A stretch of 38,739 bases of DNA, from the NCBI GenBank assembly GCA_005883405.1, contig VBGG01000126.1:1-38739 (forward strand), read 5' to 3'. The notes beneath the pieces are model-generated. The model had not been told where the DNA came from, ran no database searches, and was given only the letters and a program-made list of their open reading frames with translations. This document shows, piece by piece, positions 31,026 through 38,318 of this stretch. This DNA is from Chloroflexota bacterium. Its GTDB lineage: Bacteria; Chloroflexota; UBA6077; CF-72. Made by a program: the position numbers and the translations under genes. The first letter of the stretch is position 1; each line of letters begins with the position of its first letter.

Positions 31026-32958
31026 CTCCCGCTTTGGCAGCGGGGGCCATCGGCAGGCGCACCCAGAATGCCGATCCGCGCCCGAGCGTACTCCTGACGC
31101 CGATGCTGCCCGCGTGGGCTTCCACCAGTTGTCGCGCGACCGCCAGGCCCAGGCCGGTGCCGCGCACCGCCAGGGTCGCGCCATGCCTGCCGCGATAGAA
31201 CTTTTCGAAGATGCGTTCGCAGTCTTCGGCGGCGATGCCGGTGCCCTGATCGATCACCTGGATCTCGACGCTCTCGTCGACAACGGCGGCGCTGATGCGA
31301 ATCTCGGTGCCCCGCGCCGAGTAGCGAGCCGCGTTCGACAACAGATTGTTCATCACCTGGCCGAGCCGATCGGCGTCGGCCATCACGCTCGGGAGTGGCG
31401 CCGCCAGCTGAGCGACCACGTGGTGGGTCGGAGTGGCCTGGCCAAAGCCGCTTGCGACGCGCGTGAGCCACGTGGCGAGATCGAGGCGGTCGGTCTTGAG
31501 CTCGATGCGGCCGGCGTCCAACCGCGACGTGTCGAGCAAATCGTCGACCAGCCGCAACATCAACGCCGAGCTGGTGTGAATCTCATCGGCGCTCTGGCGG
31601 ATCGTGCCTGGCTCGGTCAGCATGCCGTCGACCATGAGCTCGGAATAGCCGTGGATGATCGTGAGCGGCGTGCGGAGCTCGTGCGAGACCTGGCCAAGGA
31701 ACTCGTCCTTGAGGCGCGCTACTTCTCGCAGTGCCTCCATCTCGCGCCGCGCCTCCGCCTGGCCCGCCTCGCGATGCAATCGAGCAGTCTCCTGCGCCAG
31801 GCGTGCCGTCTCCAGCGTGACGGCGGCATAGTCGGCGAGCGTCTTGAGCACGAGCATCTGATCGAGATCGAAGAAGGCTGCCCGACCAGCATTCACCTCG
31901 CGCCAGGCGATCAATCCGCCCACGGGCCGCCCGTAGCCGGCGCCGAAGGGGATGGCCGCGACCGCAAGTCGAGCGCAGCGTACGTCCTCTGGTACCCAGG
32001 TCGGGACGACTCGGCCTGGCCCGATGTGCAAGTCGATCTGGCGCGGCTCGAGAACCAGCTGCTCGAGGATTGCCGCGCGCAGCGCCGGGCGGTCCACCTC
32101 GCACGCGACGTGCTCGGAGAACGCGGGCGGCGAGCCCATCGGCACAAGCGCCAGGCCGTCGAGCTTGAGCCCTTCGAGGACCGCACCCTCGGCGATCGCC
32201 TGGAACGCCCGCTCAGGATCGAGCGTGCCGACCACCGCACGTCCGACCGCGCTGGTAACGGCCATATTGCGCGAGCGGCGGTCGGCGCGGTCCATGGCCT
32301 GTTTTGCCAAATACAGCAGCCCGGCTGGCACGAGCAACATGGGCGCCCAGTTCGGGGCCGAATTCAGCATCGCCGCGAGCATTGCCCCGACGGTGCCGAG
32401 TCCTACCTCGCCCATGGTTTGCACCGAGAGGTTGCCGCGCGTCACCTCCCATACTGGACGACGTTTATCGAGGGCGACCACCACCGCGACCAGACCCGCC
32501 GAAACGACGCAGTAGCTGCAGCTCACGACGATGGCGATCAGCGGATCGGTCCAGCTCCCACCCGGCGACACTCGATCGGGACCGCCAAAGCGCGTGGCCA
32601 GATGGGCCGCGGCGCCGACCGCCAGGGTTATGCTGGCCACGTTGAAGGCCAGTTTCGGCGGCGCCAGCGGGTGACGCAGCGCGCGTAAGCCCACGCCCAA
32701 CGCGGCGATGGCCATCGCCAGGCCTGGCGGCAGCAGAAACGCGGCGGCGATGTGGGCCACCGCGCTCGCGTTGGTGTACCAGCCGCGCCGGACTTCAAAA
32801 TGCAAGTGATCACCGATCGCGGACAACACGATTAGCGCGATCGTGACTCCGGCCGACCACGCGTACGGCCACTGAGCAACTACGCTCAGATCGTGGCCGA
32901 GCAGCAGAACTGCGTTCGCCACGACCAGCGCGATGTACAACTTGAGCAAGGGTCCCAT
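31003..32958 (-). CDS. Membrane sensor histidine kinase with GAF domain
   Basis: 651 residues: an N-terminal membrane module of about seven TM helices (1-~232, LLKLYIALVVANAVLLLG onward), a GAF domain (~240-400), and HisKA with VSHELRTPLT (about residue 430). HATPase follows with NNLLSNAARYSA, DQGTGIA and GTGLGLAVARQL. It autophosphorylates and most likely signals to the OmpR regulator starting 0.5 kb away in divergent orientation. The membrane module resembles unclassified sensory modules of Chloroflexota kinases; the ligand is unknown. Confidence 0.9.
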   Translation of the reverse strand: MGPLLKLYIALVVANAVLLLGHDLSVVAQWPYAWSAGVTIALIVLSAIGDHLHFEVRRGWYTNASAVAHIAAAFLLPPGLAMAIAALGVGLRALRHPLAPPKLAFNVASITLAVGAAAHLATRFGGPDRVSPGGSWTDPLIAIVVSCSYCVVSAGLVAVVVALDKRRPVWEVTRGNLSVQTMGEVGLGTVGAMLAAMLNSAPNWAPMLLVPAGLLYLAKQAMDRADRRSRNMAVTSAVGRAVVGTLDPERAFQAIAEGAVLEGLKLDGLALVPMGSPPAFSEHVACEVDRPALRAAILEQLVLEPRQIDLHIGPGRVVPTWVPEDVRCARLAVAAIPFGAGYGRPVGGLIAWREVNAGRAAFFDLDQMLVLKTLADYAAVTLETARLAQETARLHREAGQAEARREMEALREVARLKDEFLGQVSHELRTPLTIIHGYSELMVDGMLTEPGTIRQSADEIHTSSALMLRLVDDLLDTSRLDAGRIELKTDRLDLATWLTRVASGFGQATPTHHVVAQLAAPLPSVMADADRLGQVMNNLLSNAARYSARGTEIRISAAVVDESVEIQVIDQGTGIAAEDCERIFEKFYRGRHGATLAVRGTGLGLAVARQLVEAHAGSIGVRSTLGRGSAFWVRLPMAPAAKAGASRARVA

Positions 32959-33053
32959 ACCAGGTGCCAGGGCGCCGCTCGGTTGGAGCTCCTGCCTGCG
33001 TCTCGCGCAGGCAGGAATGTTCCAGCTAAACGTTGGCCAAGCTCAGATCCAGT

Positions 33054-33203
33054 TCAGCTCCAGCCGAAACCGGTCAGGCCAGCCAGCATGCGAACGATGC
33101 CATCCGCCATGTGGATCGAAACGGGGACGAAAAGAACCGCCAGCAGCGTCGGAGCTGCCTCTCGTTTTGGGAATCGCTCCCACCAACTCGCGAAGAACTG
33201 CAC
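33054..33203 (-). CDS. Small membrane protein of 49 residues
   Basis: The start is a GTG at 33203 with a strong GGGAGGG ribosome site four bases upstream; it is internal to the longer track ORF. The product reads MQFFASWWERFPKREAAPTL followed by a hydrophobic LAVLFVPVSIHMADGIVRML segment, one TM helix with a positively charged inside end. The size and SD suggest a real small protein, possibly an adaptor of the nearby membrane kinase. No homologue is recognised. Confidence 0.55.
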   Translation of the reverse strand: MQFFASWWERFPKREAAPTLLAVLFVPVSIHMADGIVRMLAGLTGFGWS

Positions 33204-33310
33204 TAATCCCTCCCACCGTGTATCGTTCCGGTCACGTATTACAAAAACGTGACCTGTCCGACTATCGCTTGTGCATGGCCCGTTTGGACTCCCCCATCCG
33301 GGGTGTTTCG

Positions 33311-33348
33311 AACAGCCAGAAGTACCGGCCACCCCGGTACTTTCGGCT
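33311..33348 (+). promoter_or_regulatory. Strong hairpin in the leader of the OmpR regulator gene
   Basis: Arms CAGCCAGAAGTACCGG and CCGGTACTTTCGGCTG pair at 14 of 16 positions around a short loop. It lies about 130 bases before the regulator start. No U-tract follows, so it is not an intrinsic terminator; it may be an operator or an RNA element. Confidence 0.4.
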
Positions 33349-33480
33349 GCCCCACCGCAACCCGTGGGCAGCCGAGCTCGAACGCCTACTCGGCGCAGGC
33401 CAGTTGCGCCTCGCAAGACGGCATGTTACGAATTGTTACACAAGGGGAGCTGAGCATCGCCGACCACGGAGGTTGACTTA

Positions 33481-34233
33481 GTGGCCGAGACGTCGATTCT
33501 GCTTGTGGAAGACGACCTGGATACGGCGCGGTCGCTAACCAAGGCATTGGAGGCCAGTGGCTATCACGTCACGGCCGTTGACACCGGACTCGAAGCTCGC
33601 TCGATCATCGAGCACGTGCATCCCGATCTGATCCTGCTCGATCTGATGCTGCCCGACACCGACGGCCTGGTGTTGACGACCGCGCTCAAGACGATCACCA
33701 GCGCCCCGATCATTATCTGTAGTGCCCGCACGGAGCAGGTCGATCGTGTACTGGGCCTGAAGCTCGGCGCCGACGACTTCGTCGCCAAGCCGTTCGACCT
33801 CGACGAGCTCGAGGCGCGCATCGAGGCGGTCCTGCGCCGCGCCTCGCGTGTGCGCGAGGCCTCGAACGTCCCGCCCGATCAGATTCAGGTCGGCGAGCTG
33901 ATCGTCTCGCAATCGCGGGGAAGCGTGACGCTGAGCGGACAGCCAGTGCACCTGACGCCGACCGAGTATCGGCTGCTGGTGGCGCTGGCCAGCCGGCCCG
34001 ACGAGGTGCTCACCCGCGAAGTGTTGGGGCAGCTCGTGTGGGGATACCAGGACCTGGGTACCGGGCACCTGATCGACGTGCATATCGGACGTCTGCGCCT
34101 CAAGCTGCGCCGCGTGTCCCGGTCGGCGCCCGTGATTGTGACTGTCCGCGGCAAGGGCTACACCATCGCGTCTGAAGGCGCCGAAGCGGCCGCCGGATCG
34201 GAGCACTCCACCGAAGCCTCGCCAGGCGTCTAG
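33481..34233 (+). CDS. OmpR-family response regulator
   Basis: 250 residues starting at GTG with GGAGG upstream. The receiver domain has EDD (10-12), D54 in LLDLMLPD, S in CSARTEQ and K in AKPFDLDE. The winged helix has LTPTEYRLLVALASRPDEVL and IDVHIGRLRLKLRR, ending VRGKGYTIAS. It is probably the partner of the divergent membrane kinase. A short acidic/Ala tail follows. A repeat-derived hairpin with a T-run lies just after the stop. Confidence 0.93.
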   Translation: MAETSILLVEDDLDTARSLTKALEASGYHVTAVDTGLEARSIIEHVHPDLILLDLMLPDTDGLVLTTALKTITSAPIIICSARTEQVDRVLGLKLGADDFVAKPFDLDELEARIEAVLRRASRVREASNVPPDQIQVGELIVSQSRGSVTLSGQPVHLTPTEYRLLVALASRPDEVLTREVLGQLVWGYQDLGTGHLIDVHIGRLRLKLRRVSRSAPVIVTVRGKGYTIASEGAEAAAGSEHSTEASPGV

Positions 34234-34240
34234 CGACCGG

Positions 34241-34294
34241 CCAGAGCGCGGCCACCGGACTTCGACTCGACAGGGTTTCGGCCGCGTTTTTGGG
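34241..34294 (+). repeat. Degenerate type-1 hairpin repeat acting as terminator
   Basis: GCGCGGCCACCGGACTTCGA ... TTTCGGCCGCG TTTTTGGG matches the type-1 element with an altered interior. It lies 8 bases after the regulator stop; the stem GCGCGGCC/GGCCGCG followed by TTTTT fits an intrinsic terminator. Confidence 0.6.
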
Positions 34295-34415
34295 CTCCGC
34301 GCCGAGGGGGACGCTCAACCCGATCTCAACTCCGGCGGCATTCGCACCGTGGGGATGCTCAACAACTCAGCCCTACGATCCGCGGTGGAATGTACCTGGC
34401 GGAGGCGCGACCACA

Positions 34416-36746
34416 ATGACCGAGCTTAGCGGCACGTTGGACGGGGTTGGACTGCCGGCCATCGTGCGCTTCCTCGCCGGCCTGAAGAAGACGGGATGCC
34501 TGCGCGTCTCTCACGGGGACTGGCAGGGTGAGGTCTTCTTCGATGCGGGTCAGGTGACTGGCGCGAGGCTCGGTTCGCGTTCGGGTTTATCGGCGCTGGA
34601 TGCGTTGGTGCAGGCGCTGCCGAGCGGTAGTTTCGCGTTCGCGGCATCGGAGCGTGCCGAGGGCGGCCCGACGATCCACATGTCCCCCGAGGTCTTCGAG
34701 GCGCACCTGGACGAGCTGGCCTCGCGTTCCGCGACCGGCATGCCGAAGCTTCCACCGGTCGATGCGGTGCCCTCGTTAGTCGCCGACCACGACCCGAACC
34801 GAGGTGAAGAGCCACTGGCCCTGGACCGGGGCACGCTGCAGACGCTTCTGGCGGTCGATGGACAGCGGACGGTGCGCGACATCGTGGCGCACCGGGGGTC
34901 CTTCGATGCCCTGTGGCAGCTTCGCAACCTGGTCGAAATTGGCCTGGTGCGGCTCGAAGCGCGCGCCGCCACCGTGGTTGCCTCTCAACCGCGCGTGCAT
35001 GAGCCGGCGATCGTGCGGCCCTTCCCAGTGCCGGACCAGGCGTCTACCGCTTCGAGCCACTGCCCGAAGCTGGGTTTCGAGGACGACCCGAGCAACTCAT
35101 TCGGTCGGCCAACACGGCTACACCGCTGCTTTGCGGCCGGGACGGCGCAGCCATTGTCCCTCGACCAGCAGCGCGAGCTGTGTCTCAGCGACCACTTCGG
35201 ATCGTGCCCGCGGCTAACGATGCCCGCGATGACGCTAGAGGCTGAGGCCGAGGCGGCTGCGCGAGCCGTGCCTGATGATCCACGCATCGTCCGCCTGCCG
35301 TCGGTCGCGCGAGCCACCGCGGCGGCTCGCAACGGAACTGCCAGTGCCGCGCCGTCTGTCACGCAGCGGCGCGCGCCGAGTCAGGATGTCGGTGCCGCAC
35401 GATCGACACCCCTGCGCGCGCGGATCGAGCGGCAGGCTCGGCCCGCGTCGGATGCCGCGGTCGCCGAGCCGCCTCTACCCGAACCAGCCGTACGGTTCGC
35501 GCCCGAGGCACGTCCGGTGCAGCCAAAGGCTGCGACGCGGGCGCTGTTCATGGACCCGCTCGGCGTCCGTGTGCGCGGCGTGCGTTTGTCGTCGCTCGGC
35601 GCGGGTCTCGTCGGCGTGCTGGTGCTGGCCGTGTTCGGTTATTTGCTGGCGCCGAAGCTGGCCTCGCTGCTTGCCGACGATACGATTGACGCGTCACGAC
35701 TGCCAAACACCAGTGCAATAGCCGCGGGCACGCCTGTCGCGCAGATCACGTCGTCGCGGCAGACGCCGGCGCGGTCCGCCGCCCAATCCGCGGTGGCCAG
35801 CAATCCGCCTGGCGCTGCCGCTGTCCAGACGACAGCTGCCAGCAATCCGACCGGTGCTGCCGAGGCCCAGACTGCGGGGGCAACTAGTCCGAGCGGCGCT
35901 GCTGCTGCCCAGATGACGGTGGCGAGTAATCCGAACGGGGCTGCGGCTGCCCAGACCACGGGGGCGAGCAATCCGAACGGGGCTGCCGCCGCCCAGACCA
36001 CAGCGCCCGCCAATCCGAGTGGCACAGCCGCCCAACCAGCGGCGGCGGCCATTAGGCCGAATCCCGCCGCCGCCAGTGCTGCTGCTGCCGCTGCGAGTGC
36101 CGCCGCGGCGCGCGTCCAACCCACCCTCGCGCCAACCATCGCGCCAACCCCGGCTCAGCCAACCGCGGTACTGACCGCGGCTGCCCGTACCCTGCTCGAC
36201 GAAGACTTCACCGCTAGCGCCTTGAATTGGCCGAACGATCCGCAAGGCACGGCATGGCTCACCAGCGGCAGCTATCGGCTGGCGACGCGCGATGCGAGCA
36301 AGTTCGTGGCGATCAGCGCTCCGGTCGCGCAGACCCCGAACGATGTCGTCGTCAGTGCCACGTTACGCAAGGTGAGCGGGCCGATCGGCGGTGGCTATGG
36401 CATTATCCTCCGCGACCAGGGGCCCCTGCCGCAGGAGGGCACGCGCCAGGACGGCCGTTATTACGTGCTCGAGGTCGGTGACAAGGGCGAGGTCGGGATC
36501 TGGCGACGAGAGTCCGACCACTGGGTCGACGTGCTGCCCTGGCAGCACTCCGATATTGTGAAGACCGACTCGTCGACCAACGAGTTGACGGTTCGCGCGA
36601 TCGGCAACACGCTGAGCCTGTTCGTCAACGGCACACAGGTCACCACCCGAACGGACGACGCGCTCACCTTTGGCAGCGTCGGCTTGTTCGTCGGCGGCGA
36701 CGGCAACCAGGTGGCTGTCGAACACTTCAGCGTTCAGACGCCCTGA
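34416..36746 (+). CDS. PATAN/DUF4388 multidomain membrane protein with four-Cys motif, repeat linker and lectin-like domain
   Basis: The start is ATG 34416 (GGAGG upstream). 776 residues. Residues 1-~105 form a PATAN/DUF4388 domain (LSGTLDGVGLPAIVRFLAGL...GCLRVS) seen in two-component and gliding or signalling proteins. A winged-helix-like part follows (~135-185), then a four-cysteine motif C216/C238/C256/C264 within HCPKLGFEDDPSN and LCLSDHFGSCP, typical of Chloroflexota proteins. One TM helix lies at ~392-412. Outside are a 14-residue Ala-rich tandem repeat (462-537) and a C-terminal concanavalin-like domain (594-776, GGYGIILRDQG, LEVGDKGEVGIWRR). It may link an outside glycan signal to an inside PATAN output. 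The domain sum is seen; the role is inferred. Confidence 0.8.
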   Translation: MTELSGTLDGVGLPAIVRFLAGLKKTGCLRVSHGDWQGEVFFDAGQVTGARLGSRSGLSALDALVQALPSGSFAFAASERAEGGPTIHMSPEVFEAHLDELASRSATGMPKLPPVDAVPSLVADHDPNRGEEPLALDRGTLQTLLAVDGQRTVRDIVAHRGSFDALWQLRNLVEIGLVRLEARAATVVASQPRVHEPAIVRPFPVPDQASTASSHCPKLGFEDDPSNSFGRPTRLHRCFAAGTAQPLSLDQQRELCLSDHFGSCPRLTMPAMTLEAEAEAAARAVPDDPRIVRLPSVARATAAARNGTASAAPSVTQRRAPSQDVGAARSTPLRARIERQARPASDAAVAEPPLPEPAVRFAPEARPVQPKAATRALFMDPLGVRVRGVRLSSLGAGLVGVLVLAVFGYLLAPKLASLLADDTIDASRLPNTSAIAAGTPVAQITSSRQTPARSAAQSAVASNPPGAAAVQTTAASNPTGAAEAQTAGATSPSGAAAAQMTVASNPNGAAAAQTTGASNPNGAAAAQTTAPANPSGTAAQPAAAAIRPNPAAASAAAAAASAAAARVQPTLAPTIAPTPAQPTAVLTAAARTLLDEDFTASALNWPNDPQGTAWLTSGSYRLATRDASKFVAISAPVAQTPNDVVVSATLRKVSGPIGGGYGIILRDQGPLPQEGTRQDGRYYVLEVGDKGEVGIWRRESDHWVDVLPWQHSDIVKTDSSTNELTVRAIGNTLSLFVNGTQVTTRTDDALTFGSVGLFVGGDGNQVAVEHFSVQTP
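35799..36026 (+). repeat. 42-base tandem repeat coding for the linker of the PATAN protein
   Basis: Five to six units of 14 residues (consensus SNPNGAAAAQTTGA) are encoded by similar 42-base units. Units four and five are nearly identical, suggesting recent duplication. Copy number could vary and would change the reach of the outer lectin-like domain. Confidence 0.75.
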
Positions 36747-37918
36747 TCGTCACCGCGCCACTGCTCGAACAGTGGCCAGACGGCCGGATCTTCCAGGCCT
36801 AGCCGCCAGGTCGCTACGCCGCGGACGCGATACGCGTCCACCAGGCTGAGGCGCGCCGCGGCGCTGGTGCTCTCCTCGAGCCAGACTTCGTGAAGCTGCG
36901 GCTCGCCAGGCGATGGAGCCGGGGGCGTCGGCGTCGATGGCACCGGCGGGGGCGGTTGCGCGTCGCACGGCGGCGGCTGGTGCACGGCCGTGGCGTGGCG
37001 TGGCGGCGGCTGAGACGGCACAGTTGGCGGCGGCTCACCTGACGTGCCCGCGTACGTGAAGGACAGCGATCGCTGCTCGAGATCGAAGCCGACTGCTGCC
37101 GAGTACCGCTCCGCGAGGGCCGCGAACTGGGCGTAGCCGATCGAGCGCGCGCTGCCTGACGTGGTGTTCCAGTCATAGCCGTAGAAGGCGAGGCCGAGCA
37201 GGACCCTGTCGGGCGGAATCTGGGCGGTCGCGAAGCGGGCCACACGCTGCACCCAGGCGAAGGGCGCCACCGAGCCGGGTCCGCTGAAGGGACCGCGATA
37301 TTCGTAGGCCATGACGGTGACCAGGTCGGCCTGCGCGCCGAGCGCGGCGTAATCGAAGGCGCCGGACCAGCCCTGGGTTACGTCACGCTCCTTGGCCGGG
37401 ATGGCCAGAGTGAGCATCTTGCCTTGCTCGTGCAGGGCGGCGGCGAGCGTACCAACGAAGTCAGTGAGCGCGGGCCGATCGTCTGGTGCGATGTTCTCGA
37501 GGTCCAGATCGAAGCCGTCGTAGTCCTCGGCGGAGGTGTAGCTGACGATGTGCTCGATTGCGCTCATGCTGATGTTCTCATCGGTAAGGATCCGATGGTT
37601 GAGCCAGGACGAGACGGTGAACAACGACGGCACCACCTTGAGGTTGTGGCTCCTGGCGAACTGCTTGAGCGTCTGATCGTCGCGACTGGCGATCCCGCCG
37701 CAGGCATCAATGCTGACCCACTGCGCTCCGACCAGATCCAACTGATCGGCATGCGCCTGCAGCGAGGACCAGGACGCGGAGTCGTACGGCACGTAATAGC
37801 CCAGCACCAGCGCCCGCGCTGGCGTGCTCGGTTGCGATTCCTGCGCGCTGAGCGGAGCGAAGCCGACGACCATGGCGATTGCGATCGCGGTCAGCAGCGC
37901 GGTCCCTGTGATCACCAT
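36734..37918 (-). CDS. Secreted glycoside hydrolase family 18 protein
   Basis: 394 residues with an N-terminal signal or anchor (LLTAIAIAMVVGFAPLSAQE). The GH18 barrel begins ALVLGYYVPYDSASW and has the catalytic DxxDxDxE as DGFDLDLE (134-141); the later VMAYEY segment and a C-terminal VATWRLGLEDP are typical. It belongs to the YaaH/SleL-like or chitinase-like branch that cleaves GlcNAc-containing glycans. A proline-rich insert of ~55 residues (EPPPTVPSQPPP...) sits late in the barrel, an odd place for a linker. It overlaps the PATAN gene by 13 bases, tail to tail. Confidence 0.85.
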   Translation of the reverse strand: MVITGTALLTAIAIAMVVGFAPLSAQESQPSTPARALVLGYYVPYDSASWSSLQAHADQLDLVGAQWVSIDACGGIASRDDQTLKQFARSHNLKVVPSLFTVSSWLNHRILTDENISMSAIEHIVSYTSAEDYDGFDLDLENIAPDDRPALTDFVGTLAAALHEQGKMLTLAIPAKERDVTQGWSGAFDYAALGAQADLVTVMAYEYRGPFSGPGSVAPFAWVQRVARFATAQIPPDRVLLGLAFYGYDWNTTSGSARSIGYAQFAALAERYSAAVGFDLEQRSLSFTYAGTSGEPPPTVPSQPPPRHATAVHQPPPCDAQPPPPVPSTPTPPAPSPGEPQLHEVWLEESTSAAARLSLVDAYRVRGVATWRLGLEDPAVWPLFEQWRGDDQGV

Positions 37919-38050
37919 TGCGACCGCTGTTGTACTCGCCGTGGGCCTGCCAGCGGCGTCACCAGCCCGCCCGCATGCGCCCTGAGAGCGAGCCTGGATG
38001 CCTCGGCCCGGCCACCCACCCCGGCCACGGCACCCGTCGCCTGGGGGAGC
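37919..38050. other. Gap with no recognisable gene
   Basis: No motif or good ribosome site is seen here. The track start at 37998 gives a Pro/Arg-rich leader not seen in MscL, so it probably is not the native start of the frame that follows. Confidence 0.4.
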
Positions 38051-38255
38051 TGCGCTCGCCGCGGTGGTCCACTACGTCGTCGTACTGCCCGTCTCCAAGC
38101 TGATCGAGCAGTTCAGTCCGCCGCCTGCCGCCGCCACGCGCGCGTGCCCGTTCTGCCTGAGCAAGATCCCCCTCAAAGCGCGACGCTACGCGTTCTGCAC
38201 CTCAGACGTAGAGGACAAGGTCCAGGCACTGATCGACCTGATGACGAGTGCCTAG
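38051..38255 (+). pseudogene. mscL: 3' remnant of mscL (large-conductance mechanosensitive channel)
   Basis: The frame reads AAVVHYVVVLPVSKLIEQFS, then CPFCLSKIPLKARRYAFCTS. This is the second TM helix end plus the cysteine-bearing C-terminal helix seen in MscL of Actinobacteriota and Chloroflexota (usual form CPECLSEIPxxARRCAFCTS). The first ~70 residues with TM1 are missing, so it cannot form a channel. The stop TAG lies in the CCTAGG of a hairpin repeat. Confidence 0.7.
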
Positions 38256-38310
38256 GAACGCGGCCGAAAAGTATGAAATGCCTCGAAATCTCGGTGGCCG
38301 CGTTCCTAGG
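38251..38310 (-). repeat. Type-1 hairpin repeat, distal inverted copy
   Basis: Reverse complement of the unit at 27598-27657, with perfect arms CCTAGGAACGCGGCC and GGCCGCGTTCCTAGG. It supplies the stop codon of the mscL remnant. The following spacer CCAATCTGTCAA equals the inverse of the spacer at 27587. Confidence 0.9.
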
Positions 38311-38318
38311 CCAATCTG

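Larger units (their letters stand above)
32959..33480. other. Divergent control region between kinase and OmpR regulator
   Basis: It contains a perfect hairpin (TCCTGCCTGCG/CGCAGGCAGGA, 32990-33016), a 49-residue small protein gene on the minus strand (33054-33203) and a 16-bp arm hairpin at 33311-33348. The rest shows no gene; the plus ORFs listed in the track do not look coding. Promoters for both directions must lie here but no convincing -35/-10 pair was found. Confidence 0.55.

Noticed and set aside
30844-32688. 614-residue plus-strand ORF
   Set aside because: Antisense to the membrane histidine kinase, which has all kinase boxes.
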